From positions 1 through 41,889 of the forward strand of contig JANQHS010000147.1 in the NCBI GenBank assembly GCA_028282565.1: DNA of 41,889 bases. The letters run 5' to 3'. Shown here piece by piece: positions 1 through 8,734 of the stretch (position 1 is the first letter of the stretch; each line of letters starts with the position of its first letter). Under the pieces are notes generated by a model. The model made no database searches and was not told the origin of the DNA. It was given only the letters and a program-made list of their open reading frames with translations. The translations under genes and the position numbers were made by a program. Source of the stretch: Cytophagales bacterium. GTDB taxonomy: Bacteria > Bacteroidota > Bacteroidia > Cytophagales > CCMP332.

Positions 1-361
1 CATGGTGAACAATTTCCCATTGACCAAGGGAGAAGGATTTGAGTATGAATTCAAATTTGATACCCTCGCATTCGGAAATTATCTGAATGGTGCTGTAGAT
101 ACCAGCAACAATGCTGATGTCGTGTCAAGAACGTTTTTTTCAGCCGATTTCTACTTCAGTGTTTTCAATCAGGATTATTACGACTATCAACTGATCAACA
201 ACAACTATAACCCCATAACGCAGACGAGTCCGACCTATACCAATATTAACAACGGATTGGGACTACTGGGTGGCCGAACACTGCGGATCGTTCCAGATGT
301 TCTTGTTCAAACAGCAAGACTCAATTACTACGATAACTGGCCTAATCTGAAGGTTAGATAG
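1..361 (+). CDS. C-terminal part of a DUF4249-family protein (5' end outside the window)
   Basis: The reading frame is open from the first base and stops with TAG at 359-361. The ATG at position 2 is an internal Met, because the protein clearly continues upstream. The last 120 residues resemble the C-terminus of DUF4249 proteins: an aromatic and Asn-rich stretch (YYDYQLINNNYNP), then the segment TYTNINNGLGLLGG, which matches the family's 'nIenGlGlfgg' signature near the end. DUF4249 proteins are lipoprotein-like Bacteroidota proteins, often encoded beside TonB-dependent receptors. Their function is unknown. The signal peptide and N-terminal domain are not in the window. The assignment is moderately sure and rests on the one motif and its position near the C-terminus. 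Confidence 0.6.
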   Translation, partial: MVNNFPLTKGEGFEYEFKFDTLAFGNYLNGAVDTSNNADVVSRTFFSADFYFSVFNQDYYDYQLINNNYNPITQTSPTYTNINNGLGLLGGRTLRIVPDVLVQTARLNYYDNWPNLKVR

Positions 362-476
362 TTCTGTCCTGCTTCCGAGTATGTCATTATGGCATGGAAA
401 TCTCCTGATTTCTTGATGGCATATATATTGTTGATCCCTCCCCGAGATTATAGGACAATAATTTGAAAATATAGAA

Positions 477-2405
477 ATGGGAAAAATAATAGGAATAGAT
501 CTAGGAACCACCAACTCGGTGGTATCTGTGATGGAAGGAAACGAGCCCGTCGTCATTCCTAATAGTGAAGGAAAGAGGACGACTCCTTCTGTTATCGCCT
601 TTTTGGATGGAGGAAAAGGTGAAAGAAAAGTCGGTGATCCTGCTAAACGTCAGGCGATCACCAATCCGGAAAATACGGTCTCTTCGATCAAGAGATTCAT
701 GGGAGACAAGTTCAGCGACCTGAGCAAGGAGGTCAAAAGGGTTTCATATAAGGTTGAAAAGGGAAATAATGACACACCCAGGGTGCTTATTGGTGACAGA
801 AAATATACACCGCAGGAGCTTTCTGCAATGATCCTTCAGAAAATGAAGTCTACTGCAGAGGATTACCTGGGAACATCGGTGTCCGAAGCGGTAATCACTG
901 TACCTGCTTATTTCAACGATTCGCAAAGACAGGCAACCAAGGAAGCCGGACAAATTGCCGGCCTTGAGGTCAAAAGGATCATCAACGAGCCGACTGCCGC
1001 TGCATTGGCATATGGCCTTGATAAGAAGAACAAGGACATGAAGATCGCCGTGTTTGACCTTGGTGGTGGAACATTTGATATCTCGATCCTTGAATTGGGA
1101 GATGGTGTTTTTGAGGTTAAATCGACGGATGGTGACACTCATCTTGGAGGAGATGATTTTGATCAGGTTATCATTGATTGGTTGGCCGATGAGTTCAACA
1201 AGGATGAAGGAATTGATCTGAGAAAAGATCCCATGGCCCTTCAGAGACTTAAGGAAGCTGCTGAAAAAGCCAAGATCGAGTTATCCAGCTCTGCTCAAAC
1301 CGAGATCAACCTGCCGTACATCATGCCGGTTGATGGTATTCCGAAGCACCTGGTTAAAACCTTGACAAGATCACAATTTGAAAAATTGGCTGACAAGTTG
1401 ATCCAGGATACTCTTGAGCCTTGCAAAAGAGCTCTTAAGAATTCCGGGTTTAGCGCTTCGGAAATCGATGATATTATTCTTGTTGGCGGCTCTACCAGGA
1501 TCCCAAGGATTCAGGAGGAAGTAGAGAAGTTCTTCGGAAAGAAGCCTTCAAAGGGTGTAAACCCGGATGAAGTAGTAGCTGTAGGAGCTGCCATCCAGGG
1601 CGGAGTGTTGACAGGTGAAGTGAAGGATGTGCTGCTTCTTGATGTTACTCCTCTTTCATTGGGAATTGAAACCGTAGGTGGTGTCGCAACAAAGTTGATC
1701 GAGGCAAATACCACTATCCCAACGAAGAAATCAGAGGTTTTTTCAACTGCTGCCGATAATCAACCATCGGTAGAGATCCATGTTCTTCAGGGTGAGAGAC
1801 CCATGGCCAACGACAACAGAACGATCGGAAGATTTCACCTCGACGGAATACCACCTGCACCAAGGGGAGTTCCCCAGATCGAGGTTTCTTTTGACATAGA
1901 TGCCAATGGCATTTTGAATGTTCATGCGCTTGATAAGGGAACAGGAAAAGAGCAGAAGATCAGGATCGAAGCTTCATCGGGATTGACCGAGGAAGAGATC
2001 GAAAAAATGAAGAAGGAAGCAGAGGACAATGCCGAAACCGACAAAAAGGCAAGGGAAGAGGTCGACAAGTTGAATGCTGCTGACGGCATGATCTTCAGTA
2101 CCGAGAAACAGCTTTCCGAATACGGAGACAAACTTTCGGAAGACAACAAGACCGCTATCAATGCTGCCCTTGAAAAACTGAAGAAGGCTCATGCTGATAA
2201 GAATCTTGCAGAGATCGATACAGCCATGGAAGAGATCAACAAGGCATGGCAGGATGCCTCCTCTGAGATCTATCAGGCTCAGCAGGAAGCAGGACAAGCC
2301 AATCCCGAGGGAGCAGAAGGATCAACTCCGCCTGAAGGAGAAGGAACTCAGGATGGATCCGATGTGACGGACGTGGATTATGAGGAAGTCGATGGAAATA
2401 AATAA
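477..2405 (+). CDS. dnaK: Chaperone protein DnaK (Hsp70)
   Basis: Cytosolic ATP-dependent Hsp70 chaperone that binds unfolded polypeptides together with DnaJ and GrpE. The 642-residue length is normal. The nucleotide-binding domain (about 1-380) opens with GIDLGTTNS near residue 5 and carries [36 protein letters not shown] and the VGGSTRIP adenosine-binding motif. The substrate-binding domain has [14 protein letters not shown], followed by an acidic, Lys-rich helical lid and a Gly/Glu-rich tail ending YEEVDGNK. No dnaJ or grpE lies next to it, so it is transcribed as a single gene closed by a terminator at 2424-2453. A near-match promoter box TAATTTG lies about 15 bases upstream of the ATG. 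No heat-shock operator (CIRCE-type repeat) was seen in the 115-bp upstream gap. Confidence 0.98.
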   Translation: MGKIIGIDLGTTNSVVSVMEGNEPVVIPNSEGKRTTPSVIAFLDGGKGERKVGDPAKRQAITNPENTVSSIKRFMGDKFSDLSKEVKRVSYKVEKGNNDTPRVLIGDRKYTPQELSAMILQKMKSTAEDYLGTSVSEAVITVPAYFNDSQRQATKEAGQIAGLEVKRIINEPTAAALAYGLDKKNKDMKIAVFDLGGGTFDISILELGDGVFEVKSTDGDTHLGGDDFDQVIIDWLADEFNKDEGIDLRKDPMALQRLKEAAEKAKIELSSSAQTEINLPYIMPVDGIPKHLVKTLTRSQFEKLADKLIQDTLEPCKRALKNSGFSASEIDDIILVGGSTRIPRIQEEVEKFFGKKPSKGVNPDEVVAVGAAIQGGVLTGEVKDVLLLDVTPLSLGIETVGGVATKLIEANTTIPTKKSEVFSTAADNQPSVEIHVLQGERPMANDNRTIGRFHLDGIPPAPRGVPQIEVSFDIDANGILNVHALDKGTGKEQKIRIEASSGLTEEEIEKMKKEAEDNAETDKKAREEVDKLNAADGMIFSTEKQLSEYGDKLSEDNKTAINAALEKLKKAHADKNLAEIDTAMEEINKAWQDASSEIYQAQQEAGQANPEGAEGSTPPEGEGTQDGSDVTDVDYEEVDGNK

Positions 2406-2423
2406 TCCTGAATAACTAATTTG

Positions 2424-2453
2424 AACCCCGGTTCTTTGGATCGGGGTTTTTTT
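2424..2453 (+). terminator. Intrinsic terminator of dnaK, abutting the next start codon
   Basis: AACCCCG (2424-2430) pairs with CGGGGTT (2442-2448) around an 11-base loop and is followed by a run of T to 2453. The run ends exactly where the ATG of the next gene begins (2454), so there is no room between terminator and start codon. Confidence 0.85.
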
Positions 2454-2786
2454 ATGTCCAAAAATTCATTTTTTGAAGATGTGTACGAGGTTGTTCGCCT
2501 TATTCCAAAAGGAAGGGTAACCTCCTATGGAGCCATAGCCGAATACCTGGGTACCAAAGGAAGTTCACGAATGGTCGGTTGGGCCCTGAACAAGTGTAAT
2601 GAAGTCGGAATGGGCGATATCCCTGCCCATAGGGTGGTTAACCGGAATGGACTGCTGACCGGCAAGTTTCATTTTCGAGGCAAATCCATGGAAGAGCTGC
2701 TCAGCGACGAGAATATAATAGTAAAGAACAATCAGGTTGAGGATTTTGAATCCCTGTTTTGGAATCCAAGCCAGGAGCTTCTGTAA
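2454..2786 (+). CDS. Alkyltransferase-like (ATL) / MGMT-family DNA-binding protein without the acceptor cysteine
   Basis: A 110-residue protein with the DNA-binding domain of O6-alkylguanine-DNA alkyltransferases: FEDVYEVVRLIPKGRVTSYG (helix-turn-helix start), SSRMVGWAL (the minor-groove 'R-M-V-G' arginine finger), then PAHRVVNRNGLLTG. In active MGMT/Ogt the motif is PCHR. Here the Cys is Ala (A58), as in ATL proteins, which bind O6-alkylguanine lesions and hand them to nucleotide excision repair rather than accepting the alkyl group. The ATG at 2454 is chosen over a TTG at 2421 because the TTG frame would run through the dnaK terminator hairpin. With the U-tract ending at -1 there is no leader of its own, so translation initiation is unusual: leaderless, or dependent on dnaK read-through. 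Family assignment is firm; the repair role is inferred from the family. Confidence 0.88.
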   Translation: MSKNSFFEDVYEVVRLIPKGRVTSYGAIAEYLGTKGSSRMVGWALNKCNEVGMGDIPAHRVVNRNGLLTGKFHFRGKSMEELLSDENIIVKNNQVEDFESLFWNPSQELL

Positions 2787-2828
2787 TTGAATTACAGATT
2801 GTTTTAATTTGGCGTTTTAGATAAAAGC

Positions 2829-4028
2829 ATGAGCCAAATATTATCTTCTCGGGTCAGATCCATGAAGGAATCCGCTACTATTGGGATGTCCAGAATGGCT
2901 CGGGAACTCAAAGCACAGGGGGCCCCCATCATCAGTTTGAGCCTTGGGGAACCGGATTTCGATACCCCACAATTTATTATGGATGGCGCCCGAGTCGGAA
3001 TGGAAGAGGGCTATACCCATTATCCTCCGATCCCTGGCTACATGGATCTGAGAGAGGCGATCAGCGATAAGCTGAGTAGCGAAAACGGTGTAAGCTATGG
3101 CCCTGAACAGATCGTTGTCTCAACCGGGGCCAAGCAAACCATCGCCAATATTATGCTTTGCCTGCTCGATCCCGGAGATAAAGTAGTCATCCTTTCCCCT
3201 TATTGGGTCTCATATTACGATATTGTTCAAATGGCAGGTGGACAGCAGGTCATCGTGGAAGGCAAGCTGGAAGACGAGTACAAGGTTGATCCTCAAAAAC
3301 TGGACGAGGCCATGAGCCCTGATGTCAAGGCTGTTATTTTCTCATCTCCCTCAAATCCTACCGGGTCACTTTATACCACCGATGAACTCCGGGAGTTCTC
3401 CAAGGTCTTTGCCAAATATCCTGATACACTGATCCTTTCCGATGAGATCTACGAATACATCGTTTTCGAGGGTGAGCATCAAAGCATTTCACAATTTCCT
3501 GAAGTGAGAAATAATGTGGTGATCATTAATGGGATGTCCAAAGGATTCGCGATGACAGGGTGGAGGATCGGTTATATGGCGGGTCCGGAATGGCTCGCTA
3601 AAGCCTGCACCAAAATGCAGGGTCAATTGACCTCCGGGGCCGCCTCTATCTCACAGAGAGCTTCTCTAACAGCCCTTAAAGGTCCAAGGGAGGAGGTATC
3701 CATGATGCGCGAGACCTTTAGAAAGAGGAGAGATCTTGTTTATGAGGGGCTTTCCAAAATTGAAGGATTTGACACCTATCTTCCAAAAGGAGCCTTTTAT
3801 ATGTTACCGGGGATCTCAAAATTGATCGGTAGGGCTACTCCGGAAGGTGAGGAGATCAAGGATGCCACGGATTTCTGCATGTATCTTCTGAAAAATGCCA
3901 ATGTTTCGACGGTCACCGGATTGGCCTTTGGAGCACCGGATACCTTTAGGATTTCCTTTGCTGCTTCAAATGAAGAACTGAACGACGCGATTCAAAGGAT
4001 TTCCGCAGCTGTGAGAGAACTAAAATGA
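2829..4028 (+). CDS. Pyridoxal-phosphate class I/II aminotransferase (aspartate aminotransferase-like)
   Basis: A 399-residue fold-type I aminotransferase. It has SLGEPDFDTP near the N-terminus (substrate carboxylate region), VSTGAKQTI, SSPSNPTGS (the Asn that contacts PLP), LSDEIYEYI (Asp/Tyr of the PLP pocket), the Schiff-base lysine K238 in GMSKGFAMTGWRIGY, and RISFAAS with the C-terminal Arg that binds the substrate alpha-carboxylate. This pattern fits the Igamma aspartate aminotransferases (AspC/AspB of Bacteroidota and thermophiles), which transfer amino groups between aspartate and 2-oxoglutarate. Some relatives use prephenate or aromatic acids, and the sequence does not separate these. 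The stop codon overlaps the start of the kinase gene (ATGA at 4025-4028), implying translational coupling with it. Confidence 0.93.
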   Translation: MSQILSSRVRSMKESATIGMSRMARELKAQGAPIISLSLGEPDFDTPQFIMDGARVGMEEGYTHYPPIPGYMDLREAISDKLSSENGVSYGPEQIVVSTGAKQTIANIMLCLLDPGDKVVILSPYWVSYYDIVQMAGGQQVIVEGKLEDEYKVDPQKLDEAMSPDVKAVIFSSPSNPTGSLYTTDELREFSKVFAKYPDTLILSDEIYEYIVFEGEHQSISQFPEVRNNVVIINGMSKGFAMTGWRIGYMAGPEWLAKACTKMQGQLTSGAASISQRASLTALKGPREEVSMMRETFRKRRDLVYEGLSKIEGFDTYLPKGAFYMLPGISKLIGRATPEGEEIKDATDFCMYLLKNANVSTVTGLAFGAPDTFRISFAASNEELNDAIQRISAAVRELK

Positions 4029-5032
4029 AAACCCTCGAAGAGATATTTGAGCGTTTCAACGGCCTGAAGGTCATGGTGATCGGAGACGTGATGGTCGACT
4101 CCTACGTTTGGGGTAGGGTCACCAGGATATCTCCCGAAGCTCCTGTTCCGGTTGTTGGTGCCAAATCCCGTGAAGCAAGGCTGGGTGGAGCCGCAAATGT
4201 TGCACTCAACCTGAAGGAGTTGGGTGTAGACCCCATTCTTTGTTCTGTGATCGGTGATGATCTGGAGGCCAGTTCCTTCCTCACACTTCTTGAAAAATCA
4301 GGAATACGCAGCGAGGGTATCATGAAAAGCCCATTCAGGATAACCACCATAAAGCATCGTATCATCGCCGGAAATCAACAACTTCTCAGGGTTGATCAGG
4401 AAACCGAAAAGAATCTCGATAAGAATGAGCGGGAGAAGTTCCTTGAGCAATTGCGAGGTCTCATGGATGGATTGGATGCGATCATTTTCGAGGATTATGA
4501 CAAAGGCGTATTGTCAAAATACTTGGTACAGTCTATCATTTCCATCGCTGAAGAAAAAGGGATCTTCACTGCTGTGGACCCAAAAAGGAAGAATTTCTTC
4601 ACTTATGAAAATGTTGATCTGTTCAAGCCTAACTTGAAAGAGCTTGGCGACGCGCTGGGCCTCAGCATTGATGGGGGAGACTCGAGTCAATTGATGAGTT
4701 CGGTTCATAAGCTCAGGGAGCGGATGGACCATGGAGCTACCTTGTTGACTCTAAGCGAGCATGGCGTTTTCATTGACTGGGGTGGGGAAAGCAAGAAGTT
4801 AAAGGCTCATAAAAGGGAGATCGCCGATGTGTCCGGAGCCGGTGATACCGTGATCAGCATTGCCACCGCAGCTATGGCTTTGAAGCTACCAATGGATTTT
4901 TGCGCCGATCTTTCCAATCTGGGAGGCGGCCTTGTTTGCGAGCATCCCGGAGTTGTACCTATCAATAAGATCCACCTGTTTGAAGAAGCCCGCAAGTCCA
5001 TGGCTGTGAAAGACTATGGCCTGGAAGGATAG
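4025..5032 (+). CDS. PfkB-family sugar kinase, HldA/RfaE domain I type (D-glycero-beta-D-manno-heptose-7-phosphate kinase)
   Basis: The 335-residue protein matches the kinase half of HldE: VMVIGDVMVDSYVWGRVTRISPEAPVPVV at the start (PfkB signature, 'RISPEAPVPVV' is typical of RfaE), GGAANVALNLKELG, DPKRKNFFTYENVDLFKPN, and DVSGAGDTV with catalytic base D274. These kinases phosphorylate heptose-7-phosphate at O-1 on the way to ADP-heptose for lipopolysaccharide. The nucleotidyltransferase half of bifunctional HldE is absent, so a separate HldC-type gene would be needed elsewhere. The start ATG overlaps the aminotransferase stop by 4 bp, and its own last 17 bp overlap the next gene. The family is sure; the exact sugar substrate is inferred. 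Confidence 0.88.
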   Translation: MKTLEEIFERFNGLKVMVIGDVMVDSYVWGRVTRISPEAPVPVVGAKSREARLGGAANVALNLKELGVDPILCSVIGDDLEASSFLTLLEKSGIRSEGIMKSPFRITTIKHRIIAGNQQLLRVDQETEKNLDKNEREKFLEQLRGLMDGLDAIIFEDYDKGVLSKYLVQSIISIAEEKGIFTAVDPKRKNFFTYENVDLFKPNLKELGDALGLSIDGGDSSQLMSSVHKLRERMDHGATLLTLSEHGVFIDWGGESKKLKAHKREIADVSGAGDTVISIATAAMALKLPMDFCADLSNLGGGLVCEHPGVVPINKIHLFEEARKSMAVKDYGLEG

Positions 5033-6818
5033 ACTAAACAATTTTCTTTATAACTCCAGGGTACCCGCTCAGATCCTCAGGAGAGTAGTTGTAAAGCTGG
5101 GCGCAGTCGTCGCATTGGGCCTGGTTCTGTATATCTATGGTTTTGAGGTTACCTATCTCGAGACAAAGTTGATTTTCAGGATCCTTGATATCATTTTTCT
5201 TTTATACATCCTGAATTTCTTCACTAAGCTGACCTATTCTTTTCAGCGGATCGCATTCATCCGGGAAAATCTCGGGGAGGCCATAGTGACGATAATTATC
5301 CTTTTCAATGGGATCAGCAAGTATCTGATCTCCTATATACCGGGACAGGAGGCATTGAGGTTTTTTGGGGTACAGGAATCCGAGGTGATCTACAGCACCG
5401 GAGTTACCTTCTTCATTCTGATGATCATCATCATGGATTTCCTGAAAGGAATGGCGCATGATAGGCTCTATCGCATCAAGCCTGCCTTTCTTCTGATTTT
5501 TTCCTTTTTGGGCCTGTCCCTTGTCGGCATGGTGCTACTGATGATGCCCAAAATGACGAATGTTCCCGGTCAGATGAATTGGATCGATTCGCTTTTTACA
5601 TCGGTGAGCGCCACTTGTGTCACCGGATTGATCGTTGAGGATACAGCCACCTTTTTTACATTGAGAGGAAAGCTGGTGATCCTCATGTTGATGCAGCTCG
5701 GAGGGATTGGTATCGTGTCCTTTGCAACCATATTTGCCGCCTTGGTCGGAAAGGGTTTTGGAATTCGTCAGCAATCCATTGTCCTGGATGTTTTTTCCGA
5801 GGAATCACTTTTTTCTGCCCGGGGCCTGATCAGAAGGGTAGTGGTGATTACCATATTCATAGAGATCATAGGCGCCTTTCTGATATATATTTCTTATCAC
5901 CCAAGCCTGCATTTCGATTCGGTTTGGCATAAGGCATTTCATTCGCTCTTTCACTCTGTCTCTGCTTTCTGCAATGCCGGATTCACCCTATATACGGATG
6001 GTTTTTATTCCAATCCTTACCGTCATTTCTATGTCCAGCATATGGTTATCGGATTGTTGATCGTTTTGGGAGGCATCGGTTTTGCTCCATTGCAGGACCT
6101 GTTTTCAATTTCCAAACTCAGGGAAAGACTGAACAACCCGTGGGTTGATTGGAAGCTTTCAACCAAAATAGCTGTTTACATGTCGGGAATCCTGATATTG
6201 TTCGGAGGGGTTTGTTTCTTTCTGCTTGAAAGGCATAATGCGATCAAGGATCTATCGACTAGTTCTTCCATCATTACTTCTATTTTCCAATCGATCACTA
6301 CTCGTACTGCAGGATTTAATACAGTTGATATCGGAGCGTTAAGGACTCCAACGCTTGTGCTGATCATCTTCTTGATGTTTATCGGTGCAAGTCCCGGATC
6401 TACGGGAGGAGGAATAAAGACCTCTACTTTCCTCTTGATCATGATCAGCGTTTTGGCCACCATACGGGGAAAGGACACCATTGAGATCGGACGGAGATCA
6501 ATACCCCAGGCACTTTTTTATAAGGCCTTGACCGTTTTTACCTTTGCCGCCACATATAACCTCATCCTGATTTTTCTCTTAACCATTTCGGAAAAGAACT
6601 TTGATGTTTTTCAGATAACCTTCGAACAGGTTTCTGCGTTTGCGACAGTAGGTCTCAGCACCGGAATAACTCCGAACCTGTCATCTACGGGAAAACTGTT
6701 GATCACCTCATCGATGTTTTTTGGAAGAATCGGGACTTTGACCCTTGCCTTGGCCCTTGCAGGAAGAAACAGCGCAGCCTCATATAAATACCCGGCCGCG
6801 AGGATTATGGTGGGTTAG
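5016..6818 (+). CDS. TrkH/KtrB-family potassium uptake protein
   Basis: Integral membrane K+ transporter subunit of the superfamily with four M1-P-M2 repeats. The four pore loops can be read with their selectivity glycines: TCVTGLIV, FCNAGFTLYTDGF, TRTAGFNTVD and ATVGLSTGITP. GASPGSTGGGIKTST is the family's conserved loop. At 600 residues it is longer than a standard KtrB (about 450). The extra part is an N-terminal block of about 150 residues with several hydrophobic helices before the first pore repeat (around residues 20-150), as in many Bacteroidota homologues. It starts 17 bp inside the heptose kinase gene, so the two are probably coupled. TrkH/KtrB proteins normally need a cytosolic RCK subunit (TrkA/KtrA); none is encoded in this window. 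Confidence 0.93.
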   Translation: MAWKDRLNNFLYNSRVPAQILRRVVVKLGAVVALGLVLYIYGFEVTYLETKLIFRILDIIFLLYILNFFTKLTYSFQRIAFIRENLGEAIVTIIILFNGISKYLISYIPGQEALRFFGVQESEVIYSTGVTFFILMIIIMDFLKGMAHDRLYRIKPAFLLIFSFLGLSLVGMVLLMMPKMTNVPGQMNWIDSLFTSVSATCVTGLIVEDTATFFTLRGKLVILMLMQLGGIGIVSFATIFAALVGKGFGIRQQSIVLDVFSEESLFSARGLIRRVVVITIFIEIIGAFLIYISYHPSLHFDSVWHKAFHSLFHSVSAFCNAGFTLYTDGFYSNPYRHFYVQHMVIGLLIVLGGIGFAPLQDLFSISKLRERLNNPWVDWKLSTKIAVYMSGILILFGGVCFFLLERHNAIKDLSTSSSIITSIFQSITTRTAGFNTVDIGALRTPTLVLIIFLMFIGASPGSTGGGIKTSTFLLIMISVLATIRGKDTIEIGRRSIPQALFYKALTVFTFAATYNLILIFLLTISEKNFDVFQITFEQVSAFATVGLSTGITPNLSSTGKLLITSSMFFGRIGTLTLALALAGRNSAASYKYPAARIMVG

Positions 6819-6854
6819 TAACTATATTTTGGACAGAATTAAACCGTATACCCG

Positions 6855-8681
6855 TTGAGAAAACTCCTATCACTTCTTATAATTTTCTTCGTTACGGACA
6901 TTGGCTGGGCTCAGGAACTGGTTTCAAGAATTGATCCACCCTTTTGGTGGACCGGAATGAAGGATAAACATCTTCAGCTCCTCGTATATGGGAAAGAACT
7001 GCGAGATGTAGAAGTCCACCTGCACCATCATCATGGAGTCCACTTAAAGGATATCGCCAGAGGCGAATCGTCTGACTATTTGATATTAAATCTGGAAGTA
7101 GCCCATCATATTCGTGGTGAACAACAATTTGAAATTGAGTTCAAAAAGGGAAATATGATTGAAGAGGTTACCTATCTGCTTCATCAAAGAAGGGATCCGG
7201 CACCGGTTGGTCTTGATCAGAAAGATGTCATTTATCGAATTCTGCCGGACAGGTTTGCCAATGGAAATCCGGAAAACGATATTGTGCCGGGTCTGTCGGA
7301 ATCCAAGTTAGACCGTTCGGACAATGAGGCCCGCCATGGTGGCGATCTTGCGGGTATCACTCAAAAATTACCCTACATCAAATCATTGGGGGTCACGACG
7401 GTCTTGATTGGATCACCCTTTTCTAATGATCTCCCCATGAGTTCTTACCTTTCAAATGCTGTAACCGATTTTTATGAAGTCGATCCGCGGCTCGGGAGCC
7501 TGGAGGAGTTGGGTCAGTTGGCTGAGAATATCCAAAATACGGGATTGAAACTTGGACTGGATTTCAACCTGAATCGCTTTGGGAAGAACCATTTATTTGT
7601 AACCCGCCCACCTTTTAACACCTGGGTAGAAAAAAGCGCCCCAATGTTGGGTGATGAAATTGCATCTACGGTATTCCTGGATCCTTATGCCTCAACGGCA
7701 GATAAAAGGAACGCTACCCAGATCTGGGATGATAGCCTCAGCATTTCACTAAATGTCAAGGATCCTTTCCTGATGACTTACCTCAATCAGCATACGATCT
7801 GGTGGATCGAAAGACTTGGGCTCAATGCCATTCGAGTACCTGATTATGCGACAATGGATCAGTTTTTTCTAAAATATTGGGGAAGGGCGATCCGGACGGA
7901 ATTTCCTGAGATTTTCATCATTGCAGGAGTTGATAATTCGAGCCAGGCGATCCAGGCTTATTATATGGGGCACCAGGGGACACATAAGAACTTTGAGAAT
8001 TACGTTCACTCCGTTCAGGACTATCAGCTCGCTTATGCTCTAAACGATTTGGTTTCAGGCCAGCAGGGTGTAAATAGCGTCTACCTTACCCTGAGCCAGG
8101 ACTTTCTATATCAACAACCTGAGCTTCTGATCAATTTTTTGGACGATGCCAAAATGGAAAGATGGAGGAGGCAGTGTAAGGGCAATTTTGATAGATTTCG
8201 AATGGGGGTGGTGCTTCAAAATATGTTGCGGGGAATCCCGATGATCCTATACGGTACGGAGATCTATTTGGGCAGCCCGGATAAATCGCTTTATGAAGAC
8301 TTTTCCGGTGGCTGGAGCGAGGATAAGGAGAATAAGTTTAATTCTGAAAATCTTCTGGGGAGCGAAAAAAGTGCCATTGATCTTGTAAAGAAGCTCACAT
8401 CATTTAGAAAAGAGCATCCGAAAATCTTTGAGGGAAAAATGATCCAGTTTGTTCCTCAGGAGGGTGTCTATGTGTTTTCAAGGTACTCTGAGAAAGAAGA
8501 AATTCTGGTGATGTGTAATGCGGGCAGCGATACTACAACTGTGCGGATCGATCTATACAAGGAGCGTTTCCGAGGCTTCGTCGAGTACCAGGAGATATTG
8601 ACTGATACCAACAACAGTTTTGGAAAAGATTTTCCCCTCGAACCCTGGGGTACGAGGATCTTCTATTTCAAGAGGGAATAA
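6855..8681 (+). CDS. Secreted GH13 (cyclomaltodextrinase/neopullulanase-like) protein with all catalytic residues replaced: probable pseudoenzyme
   Basis: 608 residues from a TTG start, with a signal peptide (RKLLSLLIIFFVTDIGWAQ). The N-terminal domain (about 22-115) matches Cyc-maltodextrinase_N (IDPPFWWTGMKDKHLQLLVYG). A GH13 barrel follows, with DVIYRILPDRFANG, HGGDLAGI and TDFYEVDPRLGSLEEL, and later GIPMILYGTEIYLG and a C-terminal beta domain. The catalytic motifs are gone. Region I 'DxxxNH' reads DFNLNR (His to R241). Region II 'IRxD' reads IRVP (nucleophile Asp to P329). Region III 'GE' reads AGV at 357-359 (no Glu). Region IV 'FLDNHD' reads FLDDAK (His to A432, Asp to K433). The substrate-site YHGY reads YLSN. 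The frame is intact, so loss of activity looks fixed rather than decay. It probably binds a glucan or acts as a structural or sensory protein (inference). It is convergent with a lipoprotein carrying a glycogen-binding-like domain. Confidence 0.85.
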   Translation: MRKLLSLLIIFFVTDIGWAQELVSRIDPPFWWTGMKDKHLQLLVYGKELRDVEVHLHHHHGVHLKDIARGESSDYLILNLEVAHHIRGEQQFEIEFKKGNMIEEVTYLLHQRRDPAPVGLDQKDVIYRILPDRFANGNPENDIVPGLSESKLDRSDNEARHGGDLAGITQKLPYIKSLGVTTVLIGSPFSNDLPMSSYLSNAVTDFYEVDPRLGSLEELGQLAENIQNTGLKLGLDFNLNRFGKNHLFVTRPPFNTWVEKSAPMLGDEIASTVFLDPYASTADKRNATQIWDDSLSISLNVKDPFLMTYLNQHTIWWIERLGLNAIRVPDYATMDQFFLKYWGRAIRTEFPEIFIIAGVDNSSQAIQAYYMGHQGTHKNFENYVHSVQDYQLAYALNDLVSGQQGVNSVYLTLSQDFLYQQPELLINFLDDAKMERWRRQCKGNFDRFRMGVVLQNMLRGIPMILYGTEIYLGSPDKSLYEDFSGGWSEDKENKFNSENLLGSEKSAIDLVKKLTSFRKEHPKIFEGKMIQFVPQEGVYVFSRYSEKEEILVMCNAGSDTTTVRIDLYKERFRGFVEYQEILTDTNNSFGKDFPLEPWGTRIFYFKRE

Positions 8682-8734
8682 TTCGTTCCGAACTAAGAAA
8701 AATAGACCTTGATCCAGGCGGCGATAGGCGTTGC

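Noticed and set aside
2421-2453. TTG start 33 bases upstream of the alkyltransferase-like gene
   Set aside because: The added residues come from the dnaK terminator hairpin and match nothing in the family; ATG at 2454 gives the normal N-terminus.
6855-8681. Possibility that the GH13 gene is a decaying pseudogene
   Set aside because: There is no stop or frameshift over 608 codons, and the fold motifs and signal peptide are preserved, so pseudoenzyme fits better than pseudogene.
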